Positions 1 to 11,680 of a DNA stretch of 64,000 bases are shown here, piece by piece; within the stretch, counting starts at the first letter, position 1; the number at the start of each line of letters is the position of its first letter. Under the pieces are notes generated by a model, which made no database searches, had not been told where the DNA came from, and worked only from the letters and a program-made list of their open reading frames with translations. The DNA lies in the NCBI RefSeq assembly GCF_029852145.1, contig NC_079979.1, positions 20,595,901 to 20,659,900 on the forward strand. Direction: 5' to 3'. Source of the stretch: Microplitis mediator. Taxonomy: Eukaryota; Arthropoda; Insecta; Hymenoptera; Braconidae. The position numbers and the translations under genes were made by a program.

Positions 1-54
1 CGATAATTTTAACACCTACACCGTTTGGACTTACTCCGGTGATTTTTTACAGTG
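1..54 (+). mobile_element. Family A MITE, right end only (cut by window edge)
   Basis: The first 54 bases match the right end of the complete family A copies at 6399, 12741, 18479 and 61343: the block with CACCTACACCG, TTGGACTTAC and the terminal TTTTTTACAGTG. It is followed by TA, as in all other copies. The element continues off the left edge. It is in the same orientation as the other four. Confidence 0.85.
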
Positions 55-2653
55 TACAAACAGAGGCAAAAATTTAAACTTTCAGGTACAGATCTGGTGA
101 AAAATTGTGTACAGACCACGGAGGGGATAGGATTGGTCTTCGGCTCGGGTAGATAATTATACACGTCGGTTGAAATGTCCTATTTTCCTCCCTTGGTGTG
201 TAATATACTATTTTGACCTCTCAATAATTATTATCAGCAGACCAGTTTGGTGTTGTGACGTGATATGAGATGCTGATCCCCTCAAGCGAAGGGACTCGTA
301 GCAATTCCAACGCACAGTTAAAAAATAATGAGGATCTTTATTTCAAATAAATATAAATATAATTGTAAGAGTAACAAAAGAGATATAAATTATCTGATCA
401 GTAAATCCAGCGTCAGTATTACAGAGGATGAAACGTGCGAGGGCGTATAAAAGCCCGTTTGTAAGCGATTGGCGCTGAGGGAGCAGCTAATGAAGATGTT
501 TGTCAATACTGACACCATGTTCTACAATATAGATCCTAATATATACAGTTAAACCCACTCTATCCCCAATATCTCGAATCTCTACGTACACCCATCTTAC
601 TGCACTACTTGCGCATGTGTGCGTCTGTGTATGTTTGTCTCTAGATATCTAATAGCTAAATCCATACATTGTATCTATATATTATATATAATATGTTTGT
701 ATCTATATACCCAGGACTTAGACCCTTATTCACCAGGGCTCACTTGAGACTTGCTAGTCGTGCTTCATTATCTATAATACCAACTCGACCATGCACTAAT
801 TAATTTTGATACATTAAATTCATTTATTAATTGTCATTATAAAAATAGTTTTTGAATATGGTATTGAATTAGAGGTTAATAAACGGGTTTATTGTATGAA
901 ATATATTATATATTGAAGTGAAAGCATCAAGAGCAAGTTTAACCGATATTGCTGGAATAATTATATTAGTAAAACATCGATGATCCTCGATCGTTTCTGC
1001 TTGCTTGACTTGCGATGATCAAATAAGCTTTACTTAAATTCAATTTGTACTGCCAACTATACACATTAGTCATCAATTGTATAAACAATTTAATTAAACT
1101 TCTGAATTCATATTTTTAAACTAATTAATTTCTTTTCTATCCATTTAATTTCGCAATAGACCACATACTTTAGTTATATATAGAGGTATATTAATCAGCT
1201 TATCTTAATTATTTAGTAAAACAAATTACGAAGCTAATTTACCGTAAAAGAAAGTAGATTATTTTTATAGCATGGTAGTTTGGGTTTCGATAAAGCCGCA
1301 CGTCTAGAGTTTTGTCGGAGAGACTGAGACGACGCGTACTTAAAATTTATATATATATTCTTGTGTACGGTGACTATCATCAATTTTAAAGTTACGCAAG
1401 TAAAGTTTATTTGAGTGAGGGAATGGGCAAATAGTTTGAGGACAAAAACGAAGCACTACAGTAGGTTGTACTCCATAGCAGTGGGAGGATAAGGCGAAGG
1501 AAAAGGAGGGAGCAGAAGACGGCTATTGTGAAGTTGTTGAACCCCGTCCCCTAAAGCGGGTTAGGATGTTGCATCACAACGTGCCTAGACTTGGACACAA
1601 GGAAATAGAGCTACGGAAAAGCACCCAGTCAAGACGAACCCGAGCTCCGGATGAGTTGAGATATAGTTTAATGTATATATGTATCTAGATGTGAGTTAGA
1701 CTGAGACGACACCCAAGGCCCTCTTTCTCTTCATCTGGGATAGGGTTATGTCTCATGCATAGTTGGCTGCACCGAGGATGTACCTACAGACCATTCGAAT
1801 GAAAGTTCTCTAGAGCTATTAAGCTGTCTGAGCTTTAGGGTTTTAGCAAAAAGTATGCTAGGAAATGGTCAGTTACGTCTAGTATTCTCTGATAAGTCTT
1901 TTTCTTATATATACTTTTTAGTTCTATTTGTTAGCCCCAAGCCAGTTCAACTTGTTCTTAATTTTCCTGTAAACTAATTGATTTTTTTTCATTTTTTTAT
2001 ACTAATTCTTAAAAAATTACAAGCAAAACTGGATCTTTCAACGTTCTACACAGAAAAAAAAGTTATCTTGAATCAAGAAAATATTTTTGAAGACAAATGT
2101 TTTCGGGAACCAAGTCAAGATTTTCTTGAGCCAAGAGAATTTGTCTTGGTTAAAAAAAATTCGTCTTGGTCGGAGAAAATGTTACGTCCAAAAATTGGTT
2201 CGTAATTATTTAAGTTTGTGAGTATTTAGCCCAAGCCGAAGCCTATAGACCGGGAACTCCAGAGGTTTTTGTCTTAATAATATTGTTGGTGAAGGTTAAA
2301 TTAAATGATGAATTCTCTGTTTAAATTTAATACATATATTGTAAAACCGTACAAATATTATTGGTTGCTAAATAACTATTACAAAAATTTAGTTATTGAA
2401 AATTATTTAATTACAACTTTAAACGTAATATTAAGTGTAAACAGTACTTAATAAAATTTATTATTCAAATACAAATATTAAACCGAATAAAAATGATAAA
2501 CGGCACGTAGCAAAGATTAATTATTTAAATACAATTTAAAAACGAATAAAAACTAATTATTCCAATATAAATTCTAAACACAAAATTTAAATGTTAAAAC
2601 AACACTTAAATAAAATCAATTAATCAAAATATAAATTCAAATATAAAATTCGC

Positions 2654-3034
2654 GACCAGACTATTTCTTAGTCTCTTACAAAAGTTAATTATTCCCATAT
2701 AAATTCAAATATAATAATTTGTGACCAGACTATTTTTCAGTCTCTTACAAAAGTTAATTATTCCCATATAAATTCAAATATAATAATTTGTGACCAGACT
2801 ATTTCTTAGTCTCTTACAAAAGTTAATTATTCCCATATAAATTCAAATATAATAATTTGTGACCAGACTATTTTTCAGTCTCTTACAAAAGTTAATTATT
2901 CCCATATAAATTCAAATATAATAATTTGTGACCAGACTATTTTTCAGTCTCTTACAAAAGTTAATTATTCCCCTATAAATTCAAATATAATGATTTGTGA
3001 CCAGACTATTTCTTAGTCTCTTACAAAATTTTAT
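2654..3034 (+). repeat. Tandem array, 69-bp unit, about 5.5 copies
   Basis: The start of the block GACCAGACTATTT recurs at 2654, 2723, 2792, 2861, 2930 and 2999, exactly 69 bp apart each time. Units differ at only a few sites (TTCTTAGTC versus TTTTCAGTC, cgcg versus tgtg). Each unit includes a short inverted repeat AGACTA..TAGTCT. The sequence just upstream (about 2290-2653) looks like diverged relatives of the same AT-rich unit. High identity suggests recent amplification or homogenisation. Confidence 0.92.
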
Positions 3035-3187
3035 CTGTGGTATTTTATATTAAATATTTATTAACATACCTGGGTTTTCACCTTGCAGTATTTACCGTTG
3101 CGAAAATATTTAAATAAAAGGATATACTAGAGAACACTTAGTATAACGCTCACTGACTCTAATTAAAAATATACTTGTCCATTCTAC

Positions 3188-3430
3188 GTGGAGGATCCCG
3201 GGGGAACCCGGCCACTGAACCTAAGTTTTATTTACGATCCGCATACTTGGAGATCCTGGTCAAGAGAGAGAGTTCACACGACCAATTTTTCGGGTGTCGA
3301 TTTTCGGGGCGTTTCAGTTGACCTCAATTGGGGAAAAAAGCGTGACCAATTAAGTGTCCGAATTCCTGGGCCCTTACCCTCACTCTTAGATTTTCCAGAG
3401 TGTCGTATGAACTCCCACTACAAGTGGATG
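3188..3430 (+). other. Protein-like open frame between two tandem arrays (unrecognised)
   Basis: An ATG-initiated open frame starts at 3188 and stays open to 3595. Its first ~80 codons have balanced composition with Trp, Asp and Arg (for example YDPHTWRSWSRE and FRGVSVDLNWGKK), unlike the low-complexity frames around it. From about 3430 it runs into CA/TG-rich simple sequence, so any real coding part is likely confined to the first third to half. I recognise no domain. It lies inside a candidate transposon and may be a fragment of captured or transposon sequence. No splice sites were matched to it. Confidence 0.2.
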
Positions 3431-3560
3431 CCCTCGTATGAGTATGTGTACATATGTGTGCGTATATGTGTCCACCCACACGCAAGCACATTTACACGTG
3501 AGCAAAACACACACACGCATACATACACATACTCATGTACATCATATATTCATGTACATC
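3430..3560 (+). repeat. CA/TG/TA-rich simple sequence
   Basis: Interrupted GTATGTGT, CACACAC and CATACATACACATA runs, ending in two CATGTACATCAT repeats. It is low-complexity and generates spurious open frames. Confidence 0.8.
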
Positions 3561-3602
3561 ATCTTTACTATTATGAATTATTATTTATTTATTAAATTAT
3601 TA

Positions 3603-3975
3603 TTTATTATTGGCTATTATTTATCAGGCCTGGCAAGCTGCCTAGAACCTTTGAGCATTATTTATTAATTATTATTTATAAAATATTATATTATTTACCA
3701 GGTCTAGTGTTCTCACTTAGAACCTTTTACTATTATTTATTAATTATTATTAATAACCTACTAAGTTATTTACCAGGTCTAGTGTTCTCACTTAGAACCA
3801 TTTACTATTATTTTTTAATTATTATTAATAACATACTAAATTATTTACCAGGTCTAGTGTCCTCACTTAGAACCTTTAACATTATTTATTAATTATTATT
3901 TATAGAATATTATATTATTTACTAGGTCTGGTATTTTTCACCTAGAACCTTTAAACATTATTTATTATTTATAAT
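3603..3975 (+). repeat. Tandem array, ~75-bp unit, about 4.7 copies
   Basis: The block ACCAGGTCTAGTGTTCTCACTT recurs in register: AGG occurrences near 3626, 3700, 3775, 3850 and 3924, a spacing of 74-75 bp. The outer copies are more diverged, with GGCCTGGCAAGCTGCC in the first and a one-base change in the last. Each unit has a TAGAACCTTT block and an ATTATTTATTAATTATTATT spacer. It is unrelated in sequence to the 69-bp array 600 bp upstream. Confidence 0.9.
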
Positions 3976-6398
3976 AATAATAAAATGTTATTATTTATCG
4001 GACTATGAAATAATTTTTTATGAATTATCTTTATGAAATATTTTTAGCTAAAACATTAAAAATGAGTCATTTGTTTTGTTAAAACATTTTTTTTTAATGA
4101 GTTTAAAATGTGTTCAGCTCTTATCTAGTATTCGAAAACTGATAAAAATTCCTATTTATTTGTTTGTTTTGGTTTAAGTCGTTAAAAGCTTTTGTGACGC
4201 ACCAAAACGATTTCTAAAACTGACCATCGAGGCACTTAATGTATACTCTCATTATTCTGTTTTACTTATTTAAAAAATTATAAAATTAAAATAAAATCGT
4301 CTAAATTTTGCCAGACGTAACAAAAATTTCTACTTTATCTGAGAAAATTTAGGTCTCCAAAAGAATATTTTTGAATCAAGAATATTTACCTTCAGTCGAG
4401 AATTTTTTTTTTCTGTGTACATATCTATGTAATAATTTGTTTCTTTAAACTGTTGAGCCGGAGATTGCATAAGAAATAGGACAATTTATAACAATAGTCG
4501 TAAAAGCGTATTTTTTTTCGGTCCGAAGATCAAAAAGTAAACTTGGAAGCAAAAGTTTATCAGGTTTGAAAAATTTTTCGGCTCGGTATATTGCGATCTC
4601 GGAGCTTTAGACGATACAAGAGATATATTTCACATGTCTCGCGCTACTCCGTGGTCTTCATGACTGAGCTATTTTTTTTCTTTTTACTTTTACCTATAAC
4701 TTAGACGTATACATTTACTTGGCAATCTGCACTGAGCTGTAAACAAATTGTTATAAGCTTTTTTTTTGTCGTGAGCTATATATTGAACTGAGTTCACCGA
4801 ATGAAATCATTAGAATTAAATGAGGAAATAAATTTTGATGGAACAGTTGATTCTGAGGGTAAATTAAGAATTTAATGTCTATTATTAGTGAGTTAAGCCC
4901 ACTGATAACCTCATTTTATTATGCATTGGATGGTGTAACTATAAATTAGCAAATATATGCGATTGGTTAACTATGTTAACAGTCCCATTGGATCACTGTA
5001 TAATACACAATTGTCAATATCATAACCTGGGATTACCATGGATACAACATACAAAGCTAGCTCTCTACTTCACTACCTTTGGGTCATCCACGGATTACCA
5101 CAATAAACCAGTCGATATATACAGACAATCATACGCAAAATATAACTTTCAAATTTTCACCGATTTTACTTACTGTCGACTGTTTTTCCTGTCGATTAAC
5201 TTTAATCAATTTTACCTCGTTTATAAATGCTATTATTTCTATTATTCTGTGTTTCATAACCGCCACTAGCAATACACCGATATTGATTCAAATTCAATTA
5301 CGATCAATTTCAAAATATTTTTTTTGTTTCCACGATTTTTCATGTTCTGCGTATTCATGAAAATGATACAAAAGAGAGTAAATTAATCAATTAATTAATT
5401 ACATACTTTTAATAAAGTCACGTCTGTCTGTAGACACAACAAGTGGATGTGAAAAATTTACTGAAACGTTAAATTAAAAGTTTATGGTTTTATTTTTGCT
5501 AATTTTATTTATTGGAGTCCTCTCTTTGTAATAAAATATTTTTAGTATATAATTAAATATAAGTTATAAATTATAAATAGGAGTTAGAGTACATAAGAGG
5601 GTTGGAAAGGAATAAATTGCTCTATAATATTAAATATATTTATATAAACGAAATTATAATATGATGATACAAGTCCCAACAGAAATTTGTAGTTTTCCCC
5701 ATAACGGACCTCGGTAGAACGTCATACTAAGGGTTGCGACAGCTTGTTAGAGAAGCTCCCTTGAGACGACATGAAACCCGACTGACGACACACCTAGTGC
5801 GATTATTCAGACGTTGGGTCATCCAATTTGTATCAGCACAATGCCAAGGACGAGAAAATACATCCCGTGAGAGTGTCAGCGACCCTTAAGGTTTTATTTT
5901 CCCAGCCAACCAGACTCACATTATCGTTAACATTTTTATTCGGTAAGCGGGAAACCAAATCCTCCGGTAATATCTTGCCATGGAATTTTATGATACATTT
6001 TTTTTTATATAAGTGTCTTTTAACATTCCTGTTGGATACGATTAAAATATGTATATGTATATTATTGTATTGCAAAGTGCTCCTTGACCCGAGTGTTATG
6101 CAATTGTTACGTTTCCAATTTGAAATCACAGAGCATTCGAGTGCCCGATACTATTTTCCACTCGCTATCTGAATTTACATTCAACAGACCTTGAATGTGC
6201 CAATCGAATTGTTATTGCAGGCAAACTTGTGATTTAATTTCTCACTTAATATTCAGATCCTACTTCTCTCGCTATAACTCTCGGTTAATTTGTGCAAATA
6301 CTCTTGTTTAAATGTCCATTATACTTTATCGCGTCTACTTTTAATTTAAAATATTATTAAACTTAACGTTTTTTTATTTTCATTTACATATAACTGTA

Positions 6399-7142
6399 CA
6401 CTGTAAAAAGAGCGGTGTTAAAAATGGACTCGTTTTAACTCCGCACGGTGTAAAAATGAAATTACACCGGTGTTAAAAATACCGGTGTGAAAGCGGGGTA
6501 ACCGGTGTAAAAGCGGAGTAAAACCGGTGTTAAAGCGGGGTAACCGGTGTAAAAGCGGAGTAAAACCGGTGTTAAAGTGGGGTAACCGGTGCAAAAGCGG
6601 AGTAAAAGCGGTGTAAAATTGGGGTAACCGGTGTAAAAGCGGAGTAAAACCGGTGTAAAAGTGGGGTAACCGGTGTAAAAGTGGGGTAACCGGTGTAAAA
6701 GCGGAGTAAAATCGGTGTAAAAACGGAGTAAAATCGGTGTAAAAGCGGTAAACCCGGTGTAAAAGCGGGGAACCGGTGTAAAAATGGGGTAAATTGCGTC
6801 CGCTTCGAGTATTAACTTTAAAGATTATAAAACACAAAAAATGTCAGTTCTTTATGAAAATTAATTAAAAATATCATTTATTAACAAGTATAGTGATCGA
6901 GTGGGTAAAAATATTCACAAAGTAAAATATTTTAACACCGGTTAAGAATATCTACATCGGCGGCGGTGTTATTTTAACACCAGTCTAGAATATTTACACC
7001 GGTGGCGGCGTTAATTTAACACCGGTACAGAATATTTACACCGGTGGCAGCGTTATTTTCACACCGCTTTCGGGGGTAAATTTAACACCGATAATTTTAA
7101 CACCTACACCGCTTGGACTTACCCCGGTGATTTTTTACAGTG
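6399..7142 (+). mobile_element. Family A MITE, copy 1 (744 bp)
   Basis: The termini are CACTGTAAAAAG and its inverse TTTTTTACAGTG, flanked on both sides by TA (6397-6398, 7143-7144), which fits a 2-bp TA target duplication. The left arm (6411-6795) is a degenerate tandem array of GGTGTAAAA and GCGGGGTAACC / GCGGAGTAAAACC modules with a ~42-bp higher-order period. The centre (about 6800-6935) is a unique AT-rich block conserved in all copies. The right arm carries the inverse motif TTTTAACACCGG. No transposase is encoded. This copy has the largest left array of the four full copies. Confidence 0.9.
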
Positions 7143-8209
7143 TAATCAAATACAAATCAACCTTTTATTTTTATTTTTACTCAGTTTCTGTGTCAATCGA
7201 ATGTGCCCACGAGTACCGATTACAAATTCATCTAAGAGTGGGCAGCAACTTTTTAAATGTAAAAACTTCTGTTAAGACAAGTTAAAATTATTCTTGTATC
7301 GATAGATTGTTAATTAATCAATGACGTACTCTAGGAGTTTTATTAGCACCAGTGTTAAATCACTACGAAAGTGATAAAATTCTAAAAAAGAATATCATTG
7401 GCCTCTCATTCACTAAATTAATTATTTAAGTACCTAATAAAGTTTTTAAAATCACAGGATTCTCGGCCATTGAAAGATTTAAAAATAAACAAACTTCTGG
7501 TGCAGTACAGTAGCAATTAATAAGTAGACTGTACGTGGGTGTAGATAAAAAAAAACGACTGTTGGAGTCTATGAATGGAACTATTTGAAGAGACACAATT
7601 TTAAACAGCGTGCTAAAAATGGAATTCCAGTTTTAATTAAATGCTAAAATCGAAATACCGGATTTCCGTTTAAAGCTGTTATAAAAAAAACCCGAATTAC
7701 TTTTTAGAAATTTCGATTGATTATTATTTTTTCTTTTCACTGTTTTTTTAAATGAACAATAATTCTATTGAGATTAAAAACGATTTTCATAAGCAAAAAA
7801 TTTTTACAGTCGAATAAATATTCATTGAATTTGACCTAATTTATTTGTACGGATACTTGACTACTGAATATCTGTCTGAACGCATAGATACTTGAACTAC
7901 TTAATAACCCAGCAAGCAAATTTTCGAATTATATCCACCATTCATTTTTTTTATTTACTATAATAATAATAATAATGATAATTATTATTATTTTAAATTG
8001 TGAATAACGTAAAATCTAGATTATATTCAAGTTAGATTTTAAGTGGACGTTTTGATATTTCGAGTACACGTTTCAGTTAAAATTTCATATCCACTTGTTA
8101 AATATTAATACTTGATACAAAACGCATCGAATATTTAATTAAGCGACTTTAAAAACTCAAAAGTAATTAAAATTCTTAAAAAAAAAAATAATTTTGTTTT
8201 CTGTTTCAG

Positions 8210-8245
8210 GACAATCTCCGATTTGTCCTCATCGAATCTCGACGG
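8210..8245 (+). CDS. Exon (36-nt microexon), teneurin-like protein, intracellular part
   Basis: Acceptor TTTTCTGTTTCAG ends at 8209 and donor GGTAAGT starts at 8246. The exon is 36 nt. Only one frame works: one base completing a split codon, then T-I-S-D-L-S-S-S-N-L-D, leaving GG. The two other frames hit stops in the next exon, whereas this frame reads on as G-A-N-K-Y-S-D. It enters and leaves in the same phase, so it could be skipped without a frame change. Ser-rich and hydrophilic. It lies in a 29-kb region with no other visible exon, and its inclusion rests on splice signals plus frame continuity. Gene identity is inferred from the last exon. Confidence 0.7.
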
Positions 8246-9099
8246 GTAAGTCAACAACTTTAATTAATTATAAATAAAAAAAAAGGCCATTCGGCAGCCG
8301 AAATGGAAGTAGATTTCTCGTTGTTGAATTTTTTTCACTGTTCACATAAAAGTTAATAATAAAATAAAATTTTTTTTTACATTTTCGTAAAAATTCTCGA
8401 GATGATAAAACAAAGAAAATAAAATAATTCTAAGTATAATGTCAAAATTGATGCTAACTAAATGAACTTCAGAAGAATTTTTGATGATAATGCACTATAT
8501 GTTTTGATTTGACGTTATTTTAAGATACGTATGCATATATTTAAACTATCGGACCAATGGTATTCCGGACCCTATTCGAAAAATTATGATGGATTATGGT
8601 TTTAATGCTCGAGAATTCTACCATAAAGACAAAGGCGATAATTTGCTTTCAATAAAATCTACTAATAAAATATTCTAAGATTAAAAATTGATTGTGATAC
8701 ATCAAAGTGTCATACTTGAAATTAGTACTGATATTTGAAATAAAAAGCCTATTAGAATATCAAACGACGAGTCGATATAGAAAATATTATCATCATAACT
8801 AATGTTAATCTTGTTATTGATATATCATATCATTTATACACTGTCAATTAAACGAAATTGTATATACCCACTGAATTGAGATGTTTGGATTTTATAATTG
8901 TCACACTGCGATAATATGAATTTAAGTAGCTCCATGAATGTACTAAGAAGTAGGAGAACTAATGCAATAGCAAAATTTCATTAAATGAATGGTAAAATAA
9001 GTAATTTCAGTGGTCTAGGCATATATATAGGCATGAAAATTAAAGCTTATTCGAAGAGCTTTCAGATGAATTTTATATAAAGTCGATAAGTTATCACAT

Positions 9100-9651
9100 T
9101 CAAAAGATATTGAAGGAAGAATAAGTAAAAATATGAATTTTGGACATTTTGAAAATTTTGAAATGCTATAACTTCTAAACTAATCGACCGATTGAGCTCA
9201 TTTTCAAACTCGAACATGGTAGTCACGCACAAAATACGTATACTAAGTTTTAAGGTGATCGGTTTGAAATTGTGGCTATAATCAAAGTGAAAACCTGCAT
9301 AAAATTAGTTTTTATAATATTTTGTAAATGTTCAAAATCATTTATCTACTAGAAAAAATGGTCCAATCAATGAGCTGTATAGTCAAAATTGTAGGCAATC
9401 GGACGAGCTTTCACATAGAACAAACGAAAATAAGCTATCTCTTTCCGTTTAGAAGTTACATCCAGTTAAAGCGGCAAACAAATTTTTTTTTGAAAATTTT
9501 ACAAAATTTTAATTAACCATAACTTCTAAACTTATTGGCCGAATTGGCTCATCTTCGAACTTATCCAAGGTAATCGTCCATAGAATAAGTATACTAAGTT
9601 TCATTAAGATCGGTGTAGAATTGCGGACGCTATCGTTGGAGAACGGCGCGT

Positions 9652-9656
<5 letters not shown>
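9100..9656 (+). repeat. Degenerate ~180-bp repeat cluster (old element remnant)
   Basis: Blocks containing TATAACTTCTAAACT, CCGATTGAGCTCAT, a CGAAC..GGTAGTC segment and GTATACTAAGTTT..AAG-TGATCGG recur at about 9168 and 9519. An inverse version, with CCGTTTAGAAGTTAC near 9448, lies between them. Divergence is high, and the cluster runs into a (TA)n tract. It is probably a decayed dispersed repeat; the class is unknown. Confidence 0.6.

Positions 9657-9682
<26 letters not shown>
9657..9682. repeat. (TA)n microsatellite
   Basis: A perfect TA run of about 13 units at the end of the degenerate repeat cluster. Confidence 0.95.
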
Positions 9683-10271
9683 AATACATATATAAACTTT
9701 TGAACTGAATGTATTTCCTGACTCAGCTCATCGAGCTGAGTTCAGAGGTAGCAAAATTTTTCGAAAATTCCATCATGAGGACAAATACAATAGTTAGATT
9801 TTTATGAAATCTACTAAAACCTACGTTTTAAGTTTACTATAATTAGATAATAATTGAAATATCAATTAGCGAAAAGTAGGTCAGGCAATTTGAAATTTTC
9901 TCCAATTGATCTCAAGTTTTGGTCCGACTTTTTTTATTTATTTCTTTTTAGTTTTAAACCAAAAGTTATCACAGAGTGCATGTACACATAAATACACACT
10001 CACACTATGTTGTGCACTTCTGGCGTTCTCTGGTTGGCTACCACCCGACGGAATACCAATTTAATTCCTTATTCCTTTCGCGAAACTAATCCAGTTAATG
10101 CTGAACAAACAGTCGTTCCTTCTTACATTTAATGCCAAACAACCTCGTAGATTAATATAAACCGGATGCCCCTCTTGTATTTCCTTTTCTTAATTATATA
10201 TATTAATTTCATATATTTTAATTAAATATTTTTTTATTAAAAAATGAGAGTTTATGTCTCTATTATCTGTA

Positions 10272-10879
10272 CACGGAAAGAAAATTATGGGAAGTTTTGC
10301 TATGCATTATGGGAATGGTTCCCATAATGGTATGGGAATAGAACCTATACTACTATAGGGATGGTTCCCATATATTATGGGAACCATCCCTATAATATCA
10401 TAAAATTTTTTTTTTGCACAATAGTGTAGAAATTTCCCAAAATTTAAATTTTCTTGAATGTTTTTTGCTGACAAAAAATTCTTGTTAAAAGTTTTAATGT
10501 TTTTTTGCCAAATACGATTTTTTTTTTCAATGTTTGAATTTTTGTTTTTATGTTTAATAATATTTCTGTGTATTGTAGAAGTGATTACTACACTTCTTTA
10601 AAATAATTTTTTATGATAATATGGGAACCATTCCCATAATATTATAGGAATGGTTCCTATAATAGTATGGGAACTATTCCCATAATGGTATAGGAACCAT
10701 TCCAATTGCATTATGGGAATCATTCCCATAATATTATGGGAATAGTTCCCATACTATTATAGGAACTATTCCTATAATTATAGGAACCGCTCCCATAATT
10801 TATGGTCGTAATTCCTATGATGGTATAGGAAAAAATTTCACAAAATTATGGGAACCGCTGCTATAATTTTCTTTCCGTG
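10272..10879 (+). mobile_element. Family B MITE, copy 1 (608 bp)
   Basis: The ends are CACGGAAAGAAAATTATGG and the inverse CATAATTTTCTTTCCGTG, both bordered by TA (10270-10271 and 10880-10881). Both arms consist of tandem short palindromes of the form ATGGGAA-3-TTCCCAT or the variant ATAGGAA-3-TTCCTAT. The centre (about 10395-10615) is a unique T-rich block containing GCACAATAGTGTAGAAATTT. No coding capacity. The single strand could fold into many small hairpins. Confidence 0.92.
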
Positions 10880-11630
10880 TAGAAGCATCATAATATCAGA
10901 TAGCTGCTCTTAAATATCGATTGAAACATTATATTGACATTTTATTTTTATCCAAACTATTAATAGTATATTATGGAAAGATAATTTATCGGTTGGTGTT
11001 TAAATACGAAGAATCTTGTTCCCCTTTAACCAGTGCCAGTACCAGCACCACCGGGGTTTATATTCTCTCGATCGCCTTTCACATAAACCCTCTACTCGAA
11101 GCCCCTTCTCTGCAGAGTTTCTCCATTCCATCCTCGTGTATCCAACGCCTGGAGGTATGCACCAGCTTACAACTCGCTAGTGTTTATCTTTAGCTGTGAG
11201 CTTTTGTGTTTGAACAGCCCTTCCCGGTCTTCCTGGCTGCACACTGCCCTCAAACATGTTTTCCGACACGATATTTCCACTAGCATATACACTGAGTCAG
11301 TCTCGGTTCCCCATCGAGTCTATACATCCACATTGCACATACACATACACATATACAGTCACAATCACATGATTCTGTTGGGGAAAGAGAACGAGATGGA
11401 AAAGGTTCGGCTGCACTACTCGGGAATTTCGAGAGCAAGAGAAAAACTTTCGGTATATTTATTTAGTTTCTTTATACAAAGTTTGCAGATTGCCCACCGG
11501 CTAGTTGTTGTTTAATCACTGCTCTCTGCTGCTCCAACGTTATTCCGAAGATAATTTACATTTCCCTTTTTACTTTATAGAGAGTTTAATAAAATAAAAT
11601 ACCAAATAAACTTTAAATAAATAAATACAC

Positions 11631-11680
11631 AACAACAACAGTAACAGTAACAGTAACAGTAGCAGTAACAGCAACAGCAA
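11631..11680. repeat. (ACA)/(GTAACA) microsatellite
   Basis: Imperfect run of AACAAC then GTAACA and GCAACA units. It produces Cys/Tyr-rich open frames on the minus strand that are not real genes. Confidence 0.9.

Larger units (their letters stand above)
2049..4417 (+). mobile_element. Candidate family E composite element (TA-flanked, ~2.4 kb)
   Basis: The left end CACAGAAAAAAAAGTT and the right end finishing in TTTTTCTGTG form short inverted termini, and each is directly bordered by TA (2047-2048 and 4418-4419). Both subterminal regions contain related TTCTTGATTCAA / TTGAATCAAGAA motifs, as in the clear family E copy at 63627. The interior holds a 69-bp tandem array, a GC-richer open frame, a CA/TG-rich stretch and a 75-bp tandem array. 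No transposase was recognised. The inverted termini are less exact than in the small copy, so two adjacent or fragmented elements remain possible. Confidence 0.45.
1..8209 (+). other. Intron (left part), upstream of the first visible exon
   Basis: No exon could be supported here, but the exon at 8210 needs two coding bases from an earlier exon, so coding sequence exists to the left, probably outside the window. Contents: right end of a family A transposon (1-54); AT-rich unique sequence with no recognised gene (57-2046); a TA-flanked composite repeat region with two tandem arrays and a protein-like island (2049-4417); AT-rich sequence without recognisable features (4420-6396); a complete family A element (6399-7142); AT-rich sequence up to a good polypyrimidine tract and CAG acceptor at 8209. 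A stretch around 1490-1800 has higher GC, but I could not fit a coding exon with matching splice sites to it. Confidence 0.6.

Noticed and set aside
2654..3034. Regularly spaced repeats resembling a CRISPR array
   Set aside because: The 69-bp unit is a direct tandem repeat with no unique spacers, and the window is eukaryotic.
6418..6837. 139-codon minus-strand open frame with LHRLPHFYTGFTP-type repeats
   Set aside because: It is the reverse translation of the GGTGTAAAA array of family A copy 1. The same kind of frame at 12728-13015 in copy 2 has a different length and repeat number.
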